A stretch of DNA of 64,000 nucleotides from Pseudomonas sp. PB101 (lineage in GTDB: Bacteria; Pseudomonadota; Gammaproteobacteria; Pseudomonadales; Pseudomonadaceae), in the NCBI RefSeq assembly GCF_009764265.1, contig NZ_RWIR01000080.1, forward strand, positions 1 to 64,000, read 5' to 3'. Below, piece after piece: positions 33,339 through 41,541 of this stretch. Position numbers and translations under genes: made by a program. Each line of letters begins with the position of its first letter. Positions within the stretch are counted from its first letter, which is position 1. The notes under the pieces are model-generated. The model had not been told where the DNA came from and searched no databases. It was given only the letters and a program-made list of their open reading frames with translations.

Positions 33339-36134
33339 CTAGGCAACCGATGCCCTGCGCCGGGGCTTGACTGATGTCCAGCCGCCATCATGATCAGCAG
33401 TCGCTACCCGATGGCCGCGACGAAGCAACTCGTTTACTTCGTAGTCACTTTGGATAAGTTTTTGTCCAGGCTGATAGGGAACCCTGCTACCAAAATCCTG
33501 GATTTCAACACTCAACGTCGGATTCACCACAGCGCTCATAATTAAACCCGGCCCTGTCCAGTCCGATGTCAAACGCTCACGGGACTTTTCCTCAGTTCTT
33601 TTGGTTACCCAACCCACCTCTTCTTCCAACCTGTAGTGATCAATCATTTTTTTTAGAAAACTGGACGAATGTAAGGATCCGGGTGTCGCCGCCAGTACAA
33701 AATTACCCACCAAAGAGTCATCGTAAACGTGAGCCAGAAATCCCTCCGGCGCATTGATAGAATCAATTTCCCCACGCGTTGCGACATCAACATCCATGTA
33801 CAAACCGCCATAGAAATGTAATGCAGCCATTCTGAAAATATCGCTTGCTGCAGCGAGGTTTCGGTACGGGCCATTACTTTCGCGTTGAAATATTGATTGC
33901 ACTTTATGAGCGTCAGGGAATGTTGTAGCAAGGTCTTTAAACATCTCATCCGGATCGTTAATTTCCAGATGATGTCCATGGTGTTTTGCAAGCCCACGAT
34001 CAATCGGATCATCACCAGACTCCATGACAGACAACGTATTGAGAATATGGGAAGGCTTGTCTGTCCAGACCTTGATTTGATAGCTGGGATTAAACCTCTT
34101 GAAAATCAGCATATTGCCGAGATAATGAGCATCTATATTTCTTCCAGCCCAAAAAAAATGAGCGATAGTCGGCACAGCATTCTGGCCTTCTGTGTCCATC
34201 CAGTTGAGCGGATTATTGAACAGCATGAGGAACAGATTGAGACCATCCACTTCACCGGCTGGATCCGCACTGACCCACCGTTGCAGCCACGGCGCATAGT
34301 ACCGATACCCGTAATAATAAAGCCCCGTCGCATCCCGCTCCTTGCCCGAATAACGAATCGTCTTGTACTTGGCCTCAATTTCACTGGTACCCGCCCACAA
34401 CGCGGTCCCGCCAAACGGGTAATAAACCTCCCGACTCAGTAGTGCTCCCAACTCATCCAGTTCCAGCGTGCACGAGTTCAGGTGGTCATTCAGGCAAAAA
34501 CGCAGTTGGTCATTGCGCACGCCCTTGGGCAATTTCCCAACCCAGTGCAAGGCCCGCACATGGCTAAGCCCCGCCTCGACACCGAGCACCTGCCGCTCTT
34601 CGCCGGTAGCTGTATCACGATGGATCTCCAGCCCCGGCAAGTAACGAACTTCAGCTCGCAGCGTGCGACAAGCAGTCTCCGTGAGTCGGACTTTTCTCAG
34701 TCGATGCCCGGGACTGTCGTAGAAATAACACTCGGTATCGTCAGATCCATCTTCACGCCGGACCATCGTCACGCGACTCAACTGATTACGAATGTCCCAA
34801 TTCATTTCCTGGCCGCGCAACAGCTCCCGCTGATTGCCGTTGGCATCAAAGCCATCCGCCAGATTGCCTTCATCCGCAACGCTGCGATTGCTGCCAAGCG
34901 AAGTAAACATCTCGAAGGTTTCCACACCGCTGTGGTGGCGGGTTTGCAGATTCCCGGCAGCGTCGTAGTTGAATGTCTGGGTGTAATTGCGCAACTGGTT
35001 GGGGTCCAGTGGCGTGGTTTGCCAAGCAGGTAAAGCGGGGCCATGACCGGGTTGGCTGACTTCCCGGCCAGTGGCCTCGACCAGTTGATACAGGCTGTCA
35101 TAACGATAGCGATTGATCGGCTCGATGCGCCGTTGGTTGAAGTAGCGGGTCACCGCCACCTTGTCTTCGACGCTGGAGATATTGCCGACCGGATCGTAGG
35201 CATATTCGAAGTGCTGGAGCGGCGTGCCTCGGGCATCGCAAGACAGCAATCCGGTCAGCCGCCCATCTTCAGCCGCGTATCGGGCAGTAGCCAGAACACC
35301 ATTTGCCGCACGCTCACTATTAACCTTGCCAAGGGCGTCGTAACGGATGTCACCCACCAACACTTGAGGAGGATCGATAGCGCCAGCCAACCTCAGTCGG
35401 ATCTCAAACAACTCGCCAGACAGGTTGTAATCGAAGGTCCGGCGGTTTTCCCCGGCGTCCGTCTGGCAAAGCATTTGCCCTGAAGGCCCATACTGTTGAG
35501 CCGTCCTGAAAACTTCGTCCTCCAGCCGTGTATCGGCAGATTCAGATGACCAGTCCGGCGGGGCCAGATCAAGCAAGAAACGGGTCTCTTCGGTCAGATG
35601 CAATCCAACCACACCATACTCGCAAAGGCTGCGCCTGCCAGCCGGATGGTCATGACGAATCAGTTGGCCGCACTGGTTGTGCAGCGCAAACTCAGCACCC
35701 GCCCCTGCGTAAGCAAAATGCTCAGCGACACGCGGCGACTCATCCTTCATCTGCTCTGTCACGGTCGTCGGACGCTGAAGCTCATCGCACTCAGTATGCC
35801 GCTGACTCCCGCGACCGTCCCAAAAGGAACGGGCCATACCGGCCTGATCCAGCAAGCTCAGTTGCCAACCGGCATCGACACTGTCCACCAGCAGCGGCTG
35901 ACTCTGTAGATTGTGCGTCGTGGCGAGGTTCGGTCTTGGCGCCGTGCCCCACAATCGTGGATCCCAGGAAGCCACCAGCCGTCCGGCAGCGTCAAAGTGA
36001 TTGCGGGTGATGCGAGTCTCAATGGACGGGTTCAGCGGATGACGGCAATACGCGACATTTCGCACAGCCAAACCGCGCGAATCCGACACCGACAAGGTTG
36101 GTGTGTGAGCATCAATCCATTGCGCAGCCGCCAT
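33339..36134 (-). CDS. TccC-like RHS protein with C-terminal glycosyltransferase toxin domain
   Basis: A 931-residue protein. Residues 1-651 are the Tc-toxin C-component core, starting with the typical TPTLSVSDSRGLAVRNVAY and ending in the RHS-associated core KERDATGLYYYGYRYY (K598) ... NNPLNWMDTEGQ, the expected self-cleavage site. Residues 652-931 are a GT-A glycosyltransferase: NAVPTIAHFFWAGRN at its start, then D765-x2-R768 in AASDIFRMAALHFYGGLY, D781-x-D783, and S857-D-W859. This spacing equals that of clostridial TcdB. It should be an intracellular toxin that sugar-modifies a host protein. TTGAGGG precedes the ATG. The tail is visibly AT-richer than the core. No immunity gene and no TcA/TcB genes adjoin it. 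Confidence 0.9.
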   Translation of the reverse strand: MAAAQWIDAHTPTLSVSDSRGLAVRNVAYCRHPLNPSIETRITRNHFDAAGRLVASWDPRLWGTAPRPNLATTHNLQSQPLLVDSVDAGWQLSLLDQAGMARSFWDGRGSQRHTECDELQRPTTVTEQMKDESPRVAEHFAYAGAGAEFALHNQCGQLIRHDHPAGRRSLCEYGVVGLHLTEETRFLLDLAPPDWSSESADTRLEDEVFRTAQQYGPSGQMLCQTDAGENRRTFDYNLSGELFEIRLRLAGAIDPPQVLVGDIRYDALGKVNSERAANGVLATARYAAEDGRLTGLLSCDARGTPLQHFEYAYDPVGNISSVEDKVAVTRYFNQRRIEPINRYRYDSLYQLVEATGREVSQPGHGPALPAWQTTPLDPNQLRNYTQTFNYDAAGNLQTRHHSGVETFEMFTSLGSNRSVADEGNLADGFDANGNQRELLRGQEMNWDIRNQLSRVTMVRREDGSDDTECYFYDSPGHRLRKVRLTETACRTLRAEVRYLPGLEIHRDTATGEERQVLGVEAGLSHVRALHWVGKLPKGVRNDQLRFCLNDHLNSCTLELDELGALLSREVYYPFGGTALWAGTSEIEAKYKTIRYSGKERDATGLYYYGYRYYAPWLQRWVSADPAGEVDGLNLFLMLFNNPLNWMDTEGQNAVPTIAHFFWAGRNIDAHYLGNMLIFKRFNPSYQIKVWTDKPSHILNTLSVMESGDDPIDRGLAKHHGHHLEINDPDEMFKDLATTFPDAHKVQSIFQRESNGPYRNLAAASDIFRMAALHFYGGLYMDVDVATRGEIDSINAPEGFLAHVYDDSLVGNFVLAATPGSLHSSSFLKKMIDHYRLEEEVGWVTKRTEEKSRERLTSDWTGPGLIMSAVVNPTLSVEIQDFGSRVPYQPGQKLIQSDYEVNELLRRGHRVATADHDGGWTSVKPRRRASVA

Positions 36135-36188
36135 CTTCGAACCCTCAACAAATCGGGTCCAATCTGTGCGAAAAACTCGGCAACATCT

Positions 36189-36206
36189 ACTGTCAGATCT
36201 GACAGT
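36189..36206. promoter_or_regulatory. Perfect 18-bp palindrome upstream of the tccC-like gene
   Basis: ACTGTCAGATCTGACAGT, ending at the base before the patatin gene's stop codon and 55 bases upstream of the tccC-like ATG. Either a dimeric regulator site or a terminator stem; no T tract follows it on the minus strand. Confidence 0.5.
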
Positions 36207-37376
36207 TCAAACGGTTTCAGCCACCGAGAGCCCCAGAAACCGACTCAACTCCCCCCGTTTGGCCAATGCATCCCGCCGCCCCAACTCGATCAACTCGCTG
36301 CAATACCCCGCCTCGAACAACAAATAACTCAGCACCCCTGCCCCGCTGGTCTTGGTCGCGCCCGGTCCGCGCAGGAACAGGCGCAACGCCGCCGGCAATT
36401 CCTGGCGATGGCGCGCGGCAATCTCGTCGATCGGCTGGCTCGGTGAAATCACCAATACGTCCACTGGCGCCACACCCAGTGCCCGGGTCGGCGTGCCGTC
36501 GGGCATCAGGTGACTGAACTGGTTCAGGCGCTGCAACAGCTCGATGTCGCTTTCCAGGCTGTCAATGAACGTACTGTTGAGCATGTGCCCGCCGATCTGC
36601 GCCAGGGTCGGCTGCTGGCCGGTGTAGCTGCGCTGCAAGGGTTGTTGCGGGTCGACGCCGCGGGGGTTGCCGCTGACGCCCACCACCAGCACCCGACTGG
36701 CCCCCAGGTGCAGCGCCGGACTGATCGGCGCCGACTGACGCACCGCGCCATCGCCGAAATACTCTTCGCCGATTTTCACCGGGGCGAACAGCAGCGGAAT
36801 CGCCGAACTGGCGAGCAAGTGCTCGACGGACAGTTGGGTGGGAACGCCAATGCGGCGATGGCGCAACCAGGGGTCGATCTTGCCGCCGCCCTGATAGAAG
36901 GTGACCGCCTGGCCGGACTCATAGCCGAATGCCGTGACCGCCACCGCATGCAATTGCTTCTGTGCGATCGCTTCAGCGATGCCGCCCATGTGCAGCTTGT
37001 CGTTGAGCAAATCGCGCAGCGGAGAACTGTTGAGCAGCGCCACCGGCATGTGCCTGCCGATGCCGAGCAGACTGTGGCTGACAAAGCGGCTGGCCTGGCG
37101 GATCACCCCGGGCCAGTCGCTGCGCAGCACCAGATGACTGCGAAAGCCCTGCCAGAAGGCCGTCAGGCGTTCGATGGCGTTGCGAAAGTCCATTGCCCCG
37201 CTGGCGAGGCTGACGGCGTTGATCGCGCCCGCCGAGGTGCCGACGATCACCGGAAACGGATTGCTCGCCCCCGGCGGCAGCAATTCGGCAATCGCCGCCA
37301 AAACCCCGACCTGATAGGCCGCCCGAGCCCCGCCACCGGAAAGAATCAAGCCTGTAACCGGTTCGCCTGGACTCAT
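36207..37376 (-). CDS. Patatin-like phospholipase
   Basis: A 389-residue cytoplasmic lipid hydrolase. The oxyanion loop is GLILSGGGARAAYQVGVLAA, the nucleophile elbow is VGTSAGAINAVSLA, and the dyad aspartate is in EEYFGDGAVRQSAPI. GGAGAG before MSPGEPVTG sets the start. Residues 290-389 form a C-terminal extension of unknown role. The substrate is not shown. Confidence 0.9.
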   Translation of the reverse strand: MSPGEPVTGLILSGGGARAAYQVGVLAAIAELLPPGASNPFPVIVGTSAGAINAVSLASGAMDFRNAIERLTAFWQGFRSHLVLRSDWPGVIRQASRFVSHSLLGIGRHMPVALLNSSPLRDLLNDKLHMGGIAEAIAQKQLHAVAVTAFGYESGQAVTFYQGGGKIDPWLRHRRIGVPTQLSVEHLLASSAIPLLFAPVKIGEEYFGDGAVRQSAPISPALHLGASRVLVVGVSGNPRGVDPQQPLQRSYTGQQPTLAQIGGHMLNSTFIDSLESDIELLQRLNQFSHLMPDGTPTRALGVAPVDVLVISPSQPIDEIAARHRQELPAALRLFLRGPGATKTSGAGVLSYLLFEAGYCSELIELGRRDALAKRGELSRFLGLSVAETV

Positions 37377-37439
37377 GCGCAACTCTCCATGGTGCTTGAC
37401 GGGATTTGGTTGTTTCGACCCATTCCCCTGTATCGGGAT

Positions 37440-38372
37440 TCAACGACGCTTGGCGTACAGCTTCGGCTCGCCCGGCGGGCGGCTCTTGAAGCGGCGGTGG
37501 GCCCAAAGGTATTGCTCGGGATACTCGCGCAGCACGCTTTCGATCCATTGGTTGATGCGAATGCAGTCGACTTCTTCGGTTTCGCCGGGGAAGCCTTCGA
37601 GCGGCGCATGGATCACCAGGCGATAGCCGCTGCCGTCCGCCAGACGTTCCTGGGTGAACGGCACCACCAGCGCCTTGCCCAGCCGCGCAAACTTGCTCGT
37701 GGCGGTGACGGTCGCGGCCTGAATGCCGAACAGCGGCACAAAAACACTTTGCTTGGCGCCGTAGTCCTGGTCCGGTGCGTACCAGATCGCCCGGCCGGCA
37801 CGCAGCAACTTGAGCATGCCGCGCACGTCCTCGCGCTCGATGGCCAGCGAATCGAGGTTGTGCCGCTCGCGGCCCTGGCGCTGGATGTAGTCGAACAATG
37901 GATTCTTGTGCTCGCGGTACATGCCGTCGATGGTGTGCTGCTGGCCAAGCAGCGCCGCGCCGATTTCCAGGGTGGTGAAATGCAGGGCCATCAGGATCAC
38001 GCCCTTGCCTTCGCGCTGGGCCTGCTGCAGATATTCCAGCCCTTCAACGTGAGCGAGAGTCGCCAGGCGTTTGCGCGACCACCACCAGCTCATGGCCATC
38101 TCGAAAAACGCGATACCGGTAGAGGCGAAGTTTTCCTTGAGCAGGCGTTTGCGTTCGGCGGCGGTTTTTTCAGGGAAACACAGTTCCAGATTGCGCTTGG
38201 CAATGCGCCGTCTGTCGCCGGCCACGCGATACATCAAAGCGCCCAGGACACGACCGACCCACAACAGTGCCGGATACGGCAACTGGACGATCAGCCACAA
38301 CAGCCCCAGACCACACCACAGCGGCCAGAAACGTGGAGATAGAAATGCTTTACGAAAACGCGGGCGGTCCAT
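37440..38372 (-). CDS. Lipid A lauroyl/myristoyl-type acyltransferase (LpxL/HtrB family)
   Basis: A 310-residue inner-membrane protein starting MDRPRFRKAFLSPRFWPLWC with one N-terminal helix. The acyltransferase motif HX4E is in ILMALHFTTLEIGAALLG, followed by MYREHKNPLFDYI and DQDYGAKQSVFVPLFG, as in LpxL. It adds a secondary acyl chain to lipid A. GGAAGC lies before the ATG. It is divergent from minC. Confidence 0.9.
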   Translation of the reverse strand: MDRPRFRKAFLSPRFWPLWCGLGLLWLIVQLPYPALLWVGRVLGALMYRVAGDRRRIAKRNLELCFPEKTAAERKRLLKENFASTGIAFFEMAMSWWWSRKRLATLAHVEGLEYLQQAQREGKGVILMALHFTTLEIGAALLGQQHTIDGMYREHKNPLFDYIQRQGRERHNLDSLAIEREDVRGMLKLLRAGRAIWYAPDQDYGAKQSVFVPLFGIQAATVTATSKFARLGKALVVPFTQERLADGSGYRLVIHAPLEGFPGETEEVDCIRINQWIESVLREYPEQYLWAHRRFKSRPPGEPKLYAKRR

Positions 38373-38490
38373 TAATGCTTCCGGAATGACAATGGCCGCG
38401 CATTCTACATCGTTCGACCCGGCTTGCGGCCTGCGGGCGTTCTCGTTATAAGTCTCGGCACTTTTAGTGACAAGTCGTTGTATGCCGACC

Positions 38491-39228
38491 ATGAGCCAAA
38501 CCGAACCGCTAGACCAAGATCCCGTGTTCCAGTTGAAGGGCAGCATGCTGGCCATTACGGTGCTGGAACTGGCCCGTAACGACCTCGAAAGCCTTGATCG
38601 GCAACTGGCCGCCAAAGTCGCCCAGGCGCCCAACTTCTTCAGCAACGCGCCGCTGGTACTGGCCCTGGACAAACTCCCGGCCAACGAAGGCGCGGTCGAT
38701 CTGCCAGGGCTGATGCGCGTGTGCCGCCAGCATGGCCTGCGCACCCTGGCGATCCGCGCCAGCCGCATCGAAGACATCGCCGCCGCCATTGCGGTCGACC
38801 TGCCGGTGCTGCCGCCGTCCGGTGCCCGCGAGCGTCCACTGGACCTGAGCGAAGGCGAACCGAAGAAAAAACCGGAAAAGCCGCCCGAGCCGACCGTCAA
38901 ACCGACGAAAATCATCACTTCGCCAGTACGCGGCGGCCAGCAGATTTATGCCCAGGGCTGCGATCTGGTGGTCATCTCCTCGGTCAGCCCGGGGGCGGAA
39001 CTTCTCGCCGATGGCAACATCCATGTATACGGCCCGATGCGTGGTCGTGTGTTGGCCGGCGTCAAGGGCGACACCAAGGCGCGGATTTTTTGTCAGCAAA
39101 TGAGTGCTGAACTGATTTCCATCGCCGGGCATTACAAGGTTTCCGAAGATCTGCGCCGCGACCCGCTATGGGGTTCGGGCGTGCAGGTCAGCCTGTCCGG
39201 CGACGTGTTGAACATCATTCGGCTTTAA
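38491..39228 (+). CDS. minC: Septum-site inhibitor MinC
   Basis: A 245-residue inhibitor of FtsZ assembly. The N-terminal domain (VFQLKGSMLAITVLELARND) is followed by a proline/lysine linker (GEPKKKPEKPPEPTVKPTK) and the C-terminal beta-helix that binds MinD (VRGGQQIYAQGCDLVVISSV, YGPMRGRVLAGVKGDTKARI). Upstream ATGs three and eight codons earlier are possible; no clear ribosome site decides between them. Confidence 0.95.
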   Translation: MSQTEPLDQDPVFQLKGSMLAITVLELARNDLESLDRQLAAKVAQAPNFFSNAPLVLALDKLPANEGAVDLPGLMRVCRQHGLRTLAIRASRIEDIAAAIAVDLPVLPPSGARERPLDLSEGEPKKKPEKPPEPTVKPTKIITSPVRGGQQIYAQGCDLVVISSVSPGAELLADGNIHVYGPMRGRVLAGVKGDTKARIFCQQMSAELISIAGHYKVSEDLRRDPLWGSGVQVSLSGDVLNIIRL

Positions 39229-39309
39229 CGGATACTGCCGCATTTTCCAAGCATCTCTAAAACGTAGCGAATACGGCTCAAACGAAGTAGGAAAAAGGCC
39301 AAAAGCAGT

Positions 39310-39326
39310 GTTTACCGGGGGTAAAC
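39310..39326. promoter_or_regulatory. Inverted repeat in the minC-minD gap
   Basis: GTTTACC, three bases, GGTAAAC: a perfect palindrome 104 bases before minD. The 201-base gap otherwise shows no gene. It could be an operator or a small terminator of minC. Confidence 0.45.
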
Positions 39327-39429
39327 GCCGCTATAAACCGAATTCCAGCCAAGGCTGTCCGACTGCAGTAGTTTTCAGGAGATGTTTTTCAGGGGCTGGA
39401 AAGTCCTTCTTCCTTAGGGGTGAAACACC

Positions 39430-40242
39430 TTGGCCAAGATTCTCGTGGTTACATCCGGCAAGGGTGGTGTGGGTAAGACCACCACCAGCGCCGCTATCGG
39501 TACCGGCCTCGCTCTGCGCGGCCACAAAACAGTGATCGTCGACTTCGACGTGGGCTTGCGTAACCTCGACCTGATCATGGGTTGCGAGCGCCGCGTGGTG
39601 TATGACTTCGTCAACGTGGTCAACGGCGAAGCCAACCTGCAACAGGCCCTGATCAAAGACAAGCGCCTGGAAAACCTCTACGTGCTGGCCGCCAGCCAGA
39701 CCCGCGACAAAGACGCGCTGACCGTCGAAGGCGTGGAAAAAGTCCTGATGCAACTCAAGGAAGACTTCGAGTTCGTGGTCTGCGACTCCCCGGCGGGCAT
39801 CGAGAAAGGCGCCCACCTGGCCATGTACTTCGCTGACGAAGCGATCGTCGTGACCAACCCGGAAGTGTCCTCCGTTCGTGACTCGGACCGCATGCTCGGC
39901 CTGCTGGCCAGCAAGTCCCGTCGCGCCGAACGCGGTGAAGACCCGATCAAGGAACACCTGCTGATTACCCGTTATCACCCGGAACGTGTGAGCAAAGGCG
40001 AAATGCTCGGCGTAGAAGACGTCAAGGAGATCCTTTCGGTGGCCCTGCTCGGCGTGATCCCTGAATCCCAGGCGGTGCTCAAGGCATCCAACCAGGGTGT
40101 TCCGGTGATTCTCGACGACCAGAGCGATGCCGGCCAGGCCTACAGCGATACCGTTGACCGCCTGCTGGGCAAGACCGTGGATCATCGATTCCTCGATGTA
40201 CAGAAGAAGGGATTCTTCGAGCGCCTGTTTGGAGGCAACTAA
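39430..40242 (+). CDS. minD: Septum-site ATPase MinD
   Basis: A 270-residue membrane-cycling ATPase placing the division site. The deviant Walker A SGKGGVGKTTTSAAIG, switch I VIVDFDVGLRNLDLIM, switch II VVCDSPAGIEKGA, and the C-terminal amphipathic helix (QKKGFFERLFGGN) are present. The start is a TTG (then Ala-Lys-Ile-Leu), giving the standard MinD N-terminus. Confidence 0.97.
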   Translation: MAKILVVTSGKGGVGKTTTSAAIGTGLALRGHKTVIVDFDVGLRNLDLIMGCERRVVYDFVNVVNGEANLQQALIKDKRLENLYVLAASQTRDKDALTVEGVEKVLMQLKEDFEFVVCDSPAGIEKGAHLAMYFADEAIVVTNPEVSSVRDSDRMLGLLASKSRRAERGEDPIKEHLLITRYHPERVSKGEMLGVEDVKEILSVALLGVIPESQAVLKASNQGVPVILDDQSDAGQAYSDTVDRLLGKTVDHRFLDVQKKGFFERLFGGN

Positions 40243-40245
40243 GCA

Positions 40246-40500
40246 ATGAACCTTTTTGACTTCTTTCGTGCCAACAAAAAGCAAAGCACCGCGTCGGTAG
40301 CGAAAGAGCGTCTACAGATCATCGTGGCGCACGAACGCGGCCAACGCAGCACCCCGGACTACCTGCCGGCCTTGCAGAAGGAACTGGTCGAGGTGATTCG
40401 CAAGTACGTCAATATCGGGTCCGATGACGTGCATGTCGCACTGGAAAGCCAGGGCAGCTGTTCGATTCTGGAACTCAATATCACCCTGCCTGATCGCTGA
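40246..40500 (+). CDS. minE: MinE topological specificity factor
   Basis: An 84-residue protein with the membrane-targeting start MNLFDFFRANKKQSTASVAK, the MinD-contact helix AKERLQIIVAHERGQRS and the C-terminal dimerisation domain. It releases MinCD at mid-cell. Three bases after minD. Confidence 0.97.
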   Translation: MNLFDFFRANKKQSTASVAKERLQIIVAHERGQRSTPDYLPALQKELVEVIRKYVNIGSDDVHVALESQGSCSILELNITLPDR

Positions 40501-40518
40501 GTCGATCCGGCTGGAGCC

Positions 40519-40667
40519 ACGGCGGCTCGATCATTCGAAACGCCCTCCCTGTAGGAGCTGGCTTGCCAGCGATAGCTTCAACGCGTTGCAACAGTCAGAC
40601 CGCGTTGCCTGCATCGCCAGCAAGCCGACTCCTACAAAGAGGGGCGTGAGAATGATCGAGCCGCCGT
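40519..40667. repeat. 18-bp perfect inverted repeat enclosing a REP pair
   Basis: ACGGCGGCTCGATCATTC at 40519-40536 is exactly complementary to 40650-40667. Between them sits the REP pair 40550-40636. Without it, the two arms would form a hairpin with a short loop; see the finding. Confidence 0.75.
40550..40636. repeat. REP inverted pair, mixed arms
   Basis: TGTAGGAGCTGGCTTGCCAG faces ATCGCCAGCAAGCCGACTCC: the right arm belongs to a slightly different class and has a G to A change. Confidence 0.88.
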
Positions 40668-40692
40668 TGGCGTTTGTTACGAGGCTGTTTTA

Positions 40693-41328
40693 ATGCCGTT
40701 GTCCAACATTCACATCATCCATCAGGACGCCGCCGTACTGGTGGTGAACAAACCGACCCTGCTGCTCTCCGTCCCTGGCCGGGCCGACGACAACAAGGAC
40801 TGCCTGATTACCCGCCTGCAGGAAAACGGCTACCCGGAAGCGCGAATCGTCCACCGCCTGGACTGGGAAACTTCCGGCATCATCCTGCTGGCTCGCGATC
40901 CGGACACTCATCGCGAGCTGTCCCGGCAGTTTCACGACCGCGAAACCGAAAAGGCCTACACCGCCCTGTGCTGGGGTCAACCGGAACTGGACAGCGGCAG
41001 CATCGACCTGCCCTTGCGCTACGACCCACCGACCAAGCCGCGGCATGTGGTCGACCATGAATTCGGCAAACATGCGCTGACCTTCTGGAAAGTGCTGGAA
41101 CGTTGCGGCGACTGGTGCCGCGTCGAGCTGACGCCGATCACCGGTCGCTCCCACCAGTTGCGCGTGCACATGCTCTCGATTGGTCATCCGCTGCTGGGCG
41201 ACGGGCTCTATGCCCATGAGCAGGCCCTGGCGGCCTGGCCGCGCCTGTGCCTGCACGCCAGCATGCTCAGCTTCACCCACCCGCAAACCGGCGAGCGCCT
41301 GCGCTTCGAGTGCCCTGCCCCGTTTTAA
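40693..41328 (+). CDS. RluA-family pseudouridine synthase
   Basis: A 211-residue enzyme that isomerises uridine in rRNA and/or tRNA. The catalytic motif is RIVHRLDWETSGIILLARD (Asp of HRLD); others are LELTPITGRSHQLRVHML-like (VELTPITGRSHQLRVHML) and the start NIHIIHQDAAVLVVNKPTLL. Size and lack of an S4 domain match RluA (23S U746 and tRNA U32), which is likely but not certain. Confidence 0.88.
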   Translation: MPLSNIHIIHQDAAVLVVNKPTLLLSVPGRADDNKDCLITRLQENGYPEARIVHRLDWETSGIILLARDPDTHRELSRQFHDRETEKAYTALCWGQPELDSGSIDLPLRYDPPTKPRHVVDHEFGKHALTFWKVLERCGDWCRVELTPITGRSHQLRVHMLSIGHPLLGDGLYAHEQALAAWPRLCLHASMLSFTHPQTGERLRFECPAPF

Positions 41329-41346
41329 GCATAAAGACACAACACC

Positions 41347-41436
41347 TGTGGGAGCGGGCTTGCCCGCGATGAGGCCGGCACATCCAGCATTGATGCTGAC
41401 TGACACTCCGCTATCGCGGGCAAGCCCGCTCCCACA
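41347..41436. repeat. REP inverted pair (class GCGGGCTTGCCCGC)
   Basis: TGTGGGAGCGGGCTTGCCCG and its complement between rluA-family and apeB genes. Confidence 0.9.
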
Positions 41437-41541
41437 GGGTTTTTCTTCAGATTCAATATCAGAGCCGGCTCCAACATCAGCCCACCGCCAATTCCCTGAC
41501 CAATACGTTAAACTGGCGCCATTGCTGTCTGGAGCTACTTT

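Noticed and set aside
33339..36134. Classing the first RHS gene as a T6SS Rhs effector with PAAR domain
   Set aside because: There is no PAAR or N-terminal transmembrane region, no VgrG or immunity gene nearby, and the N-terminus matches TccC.
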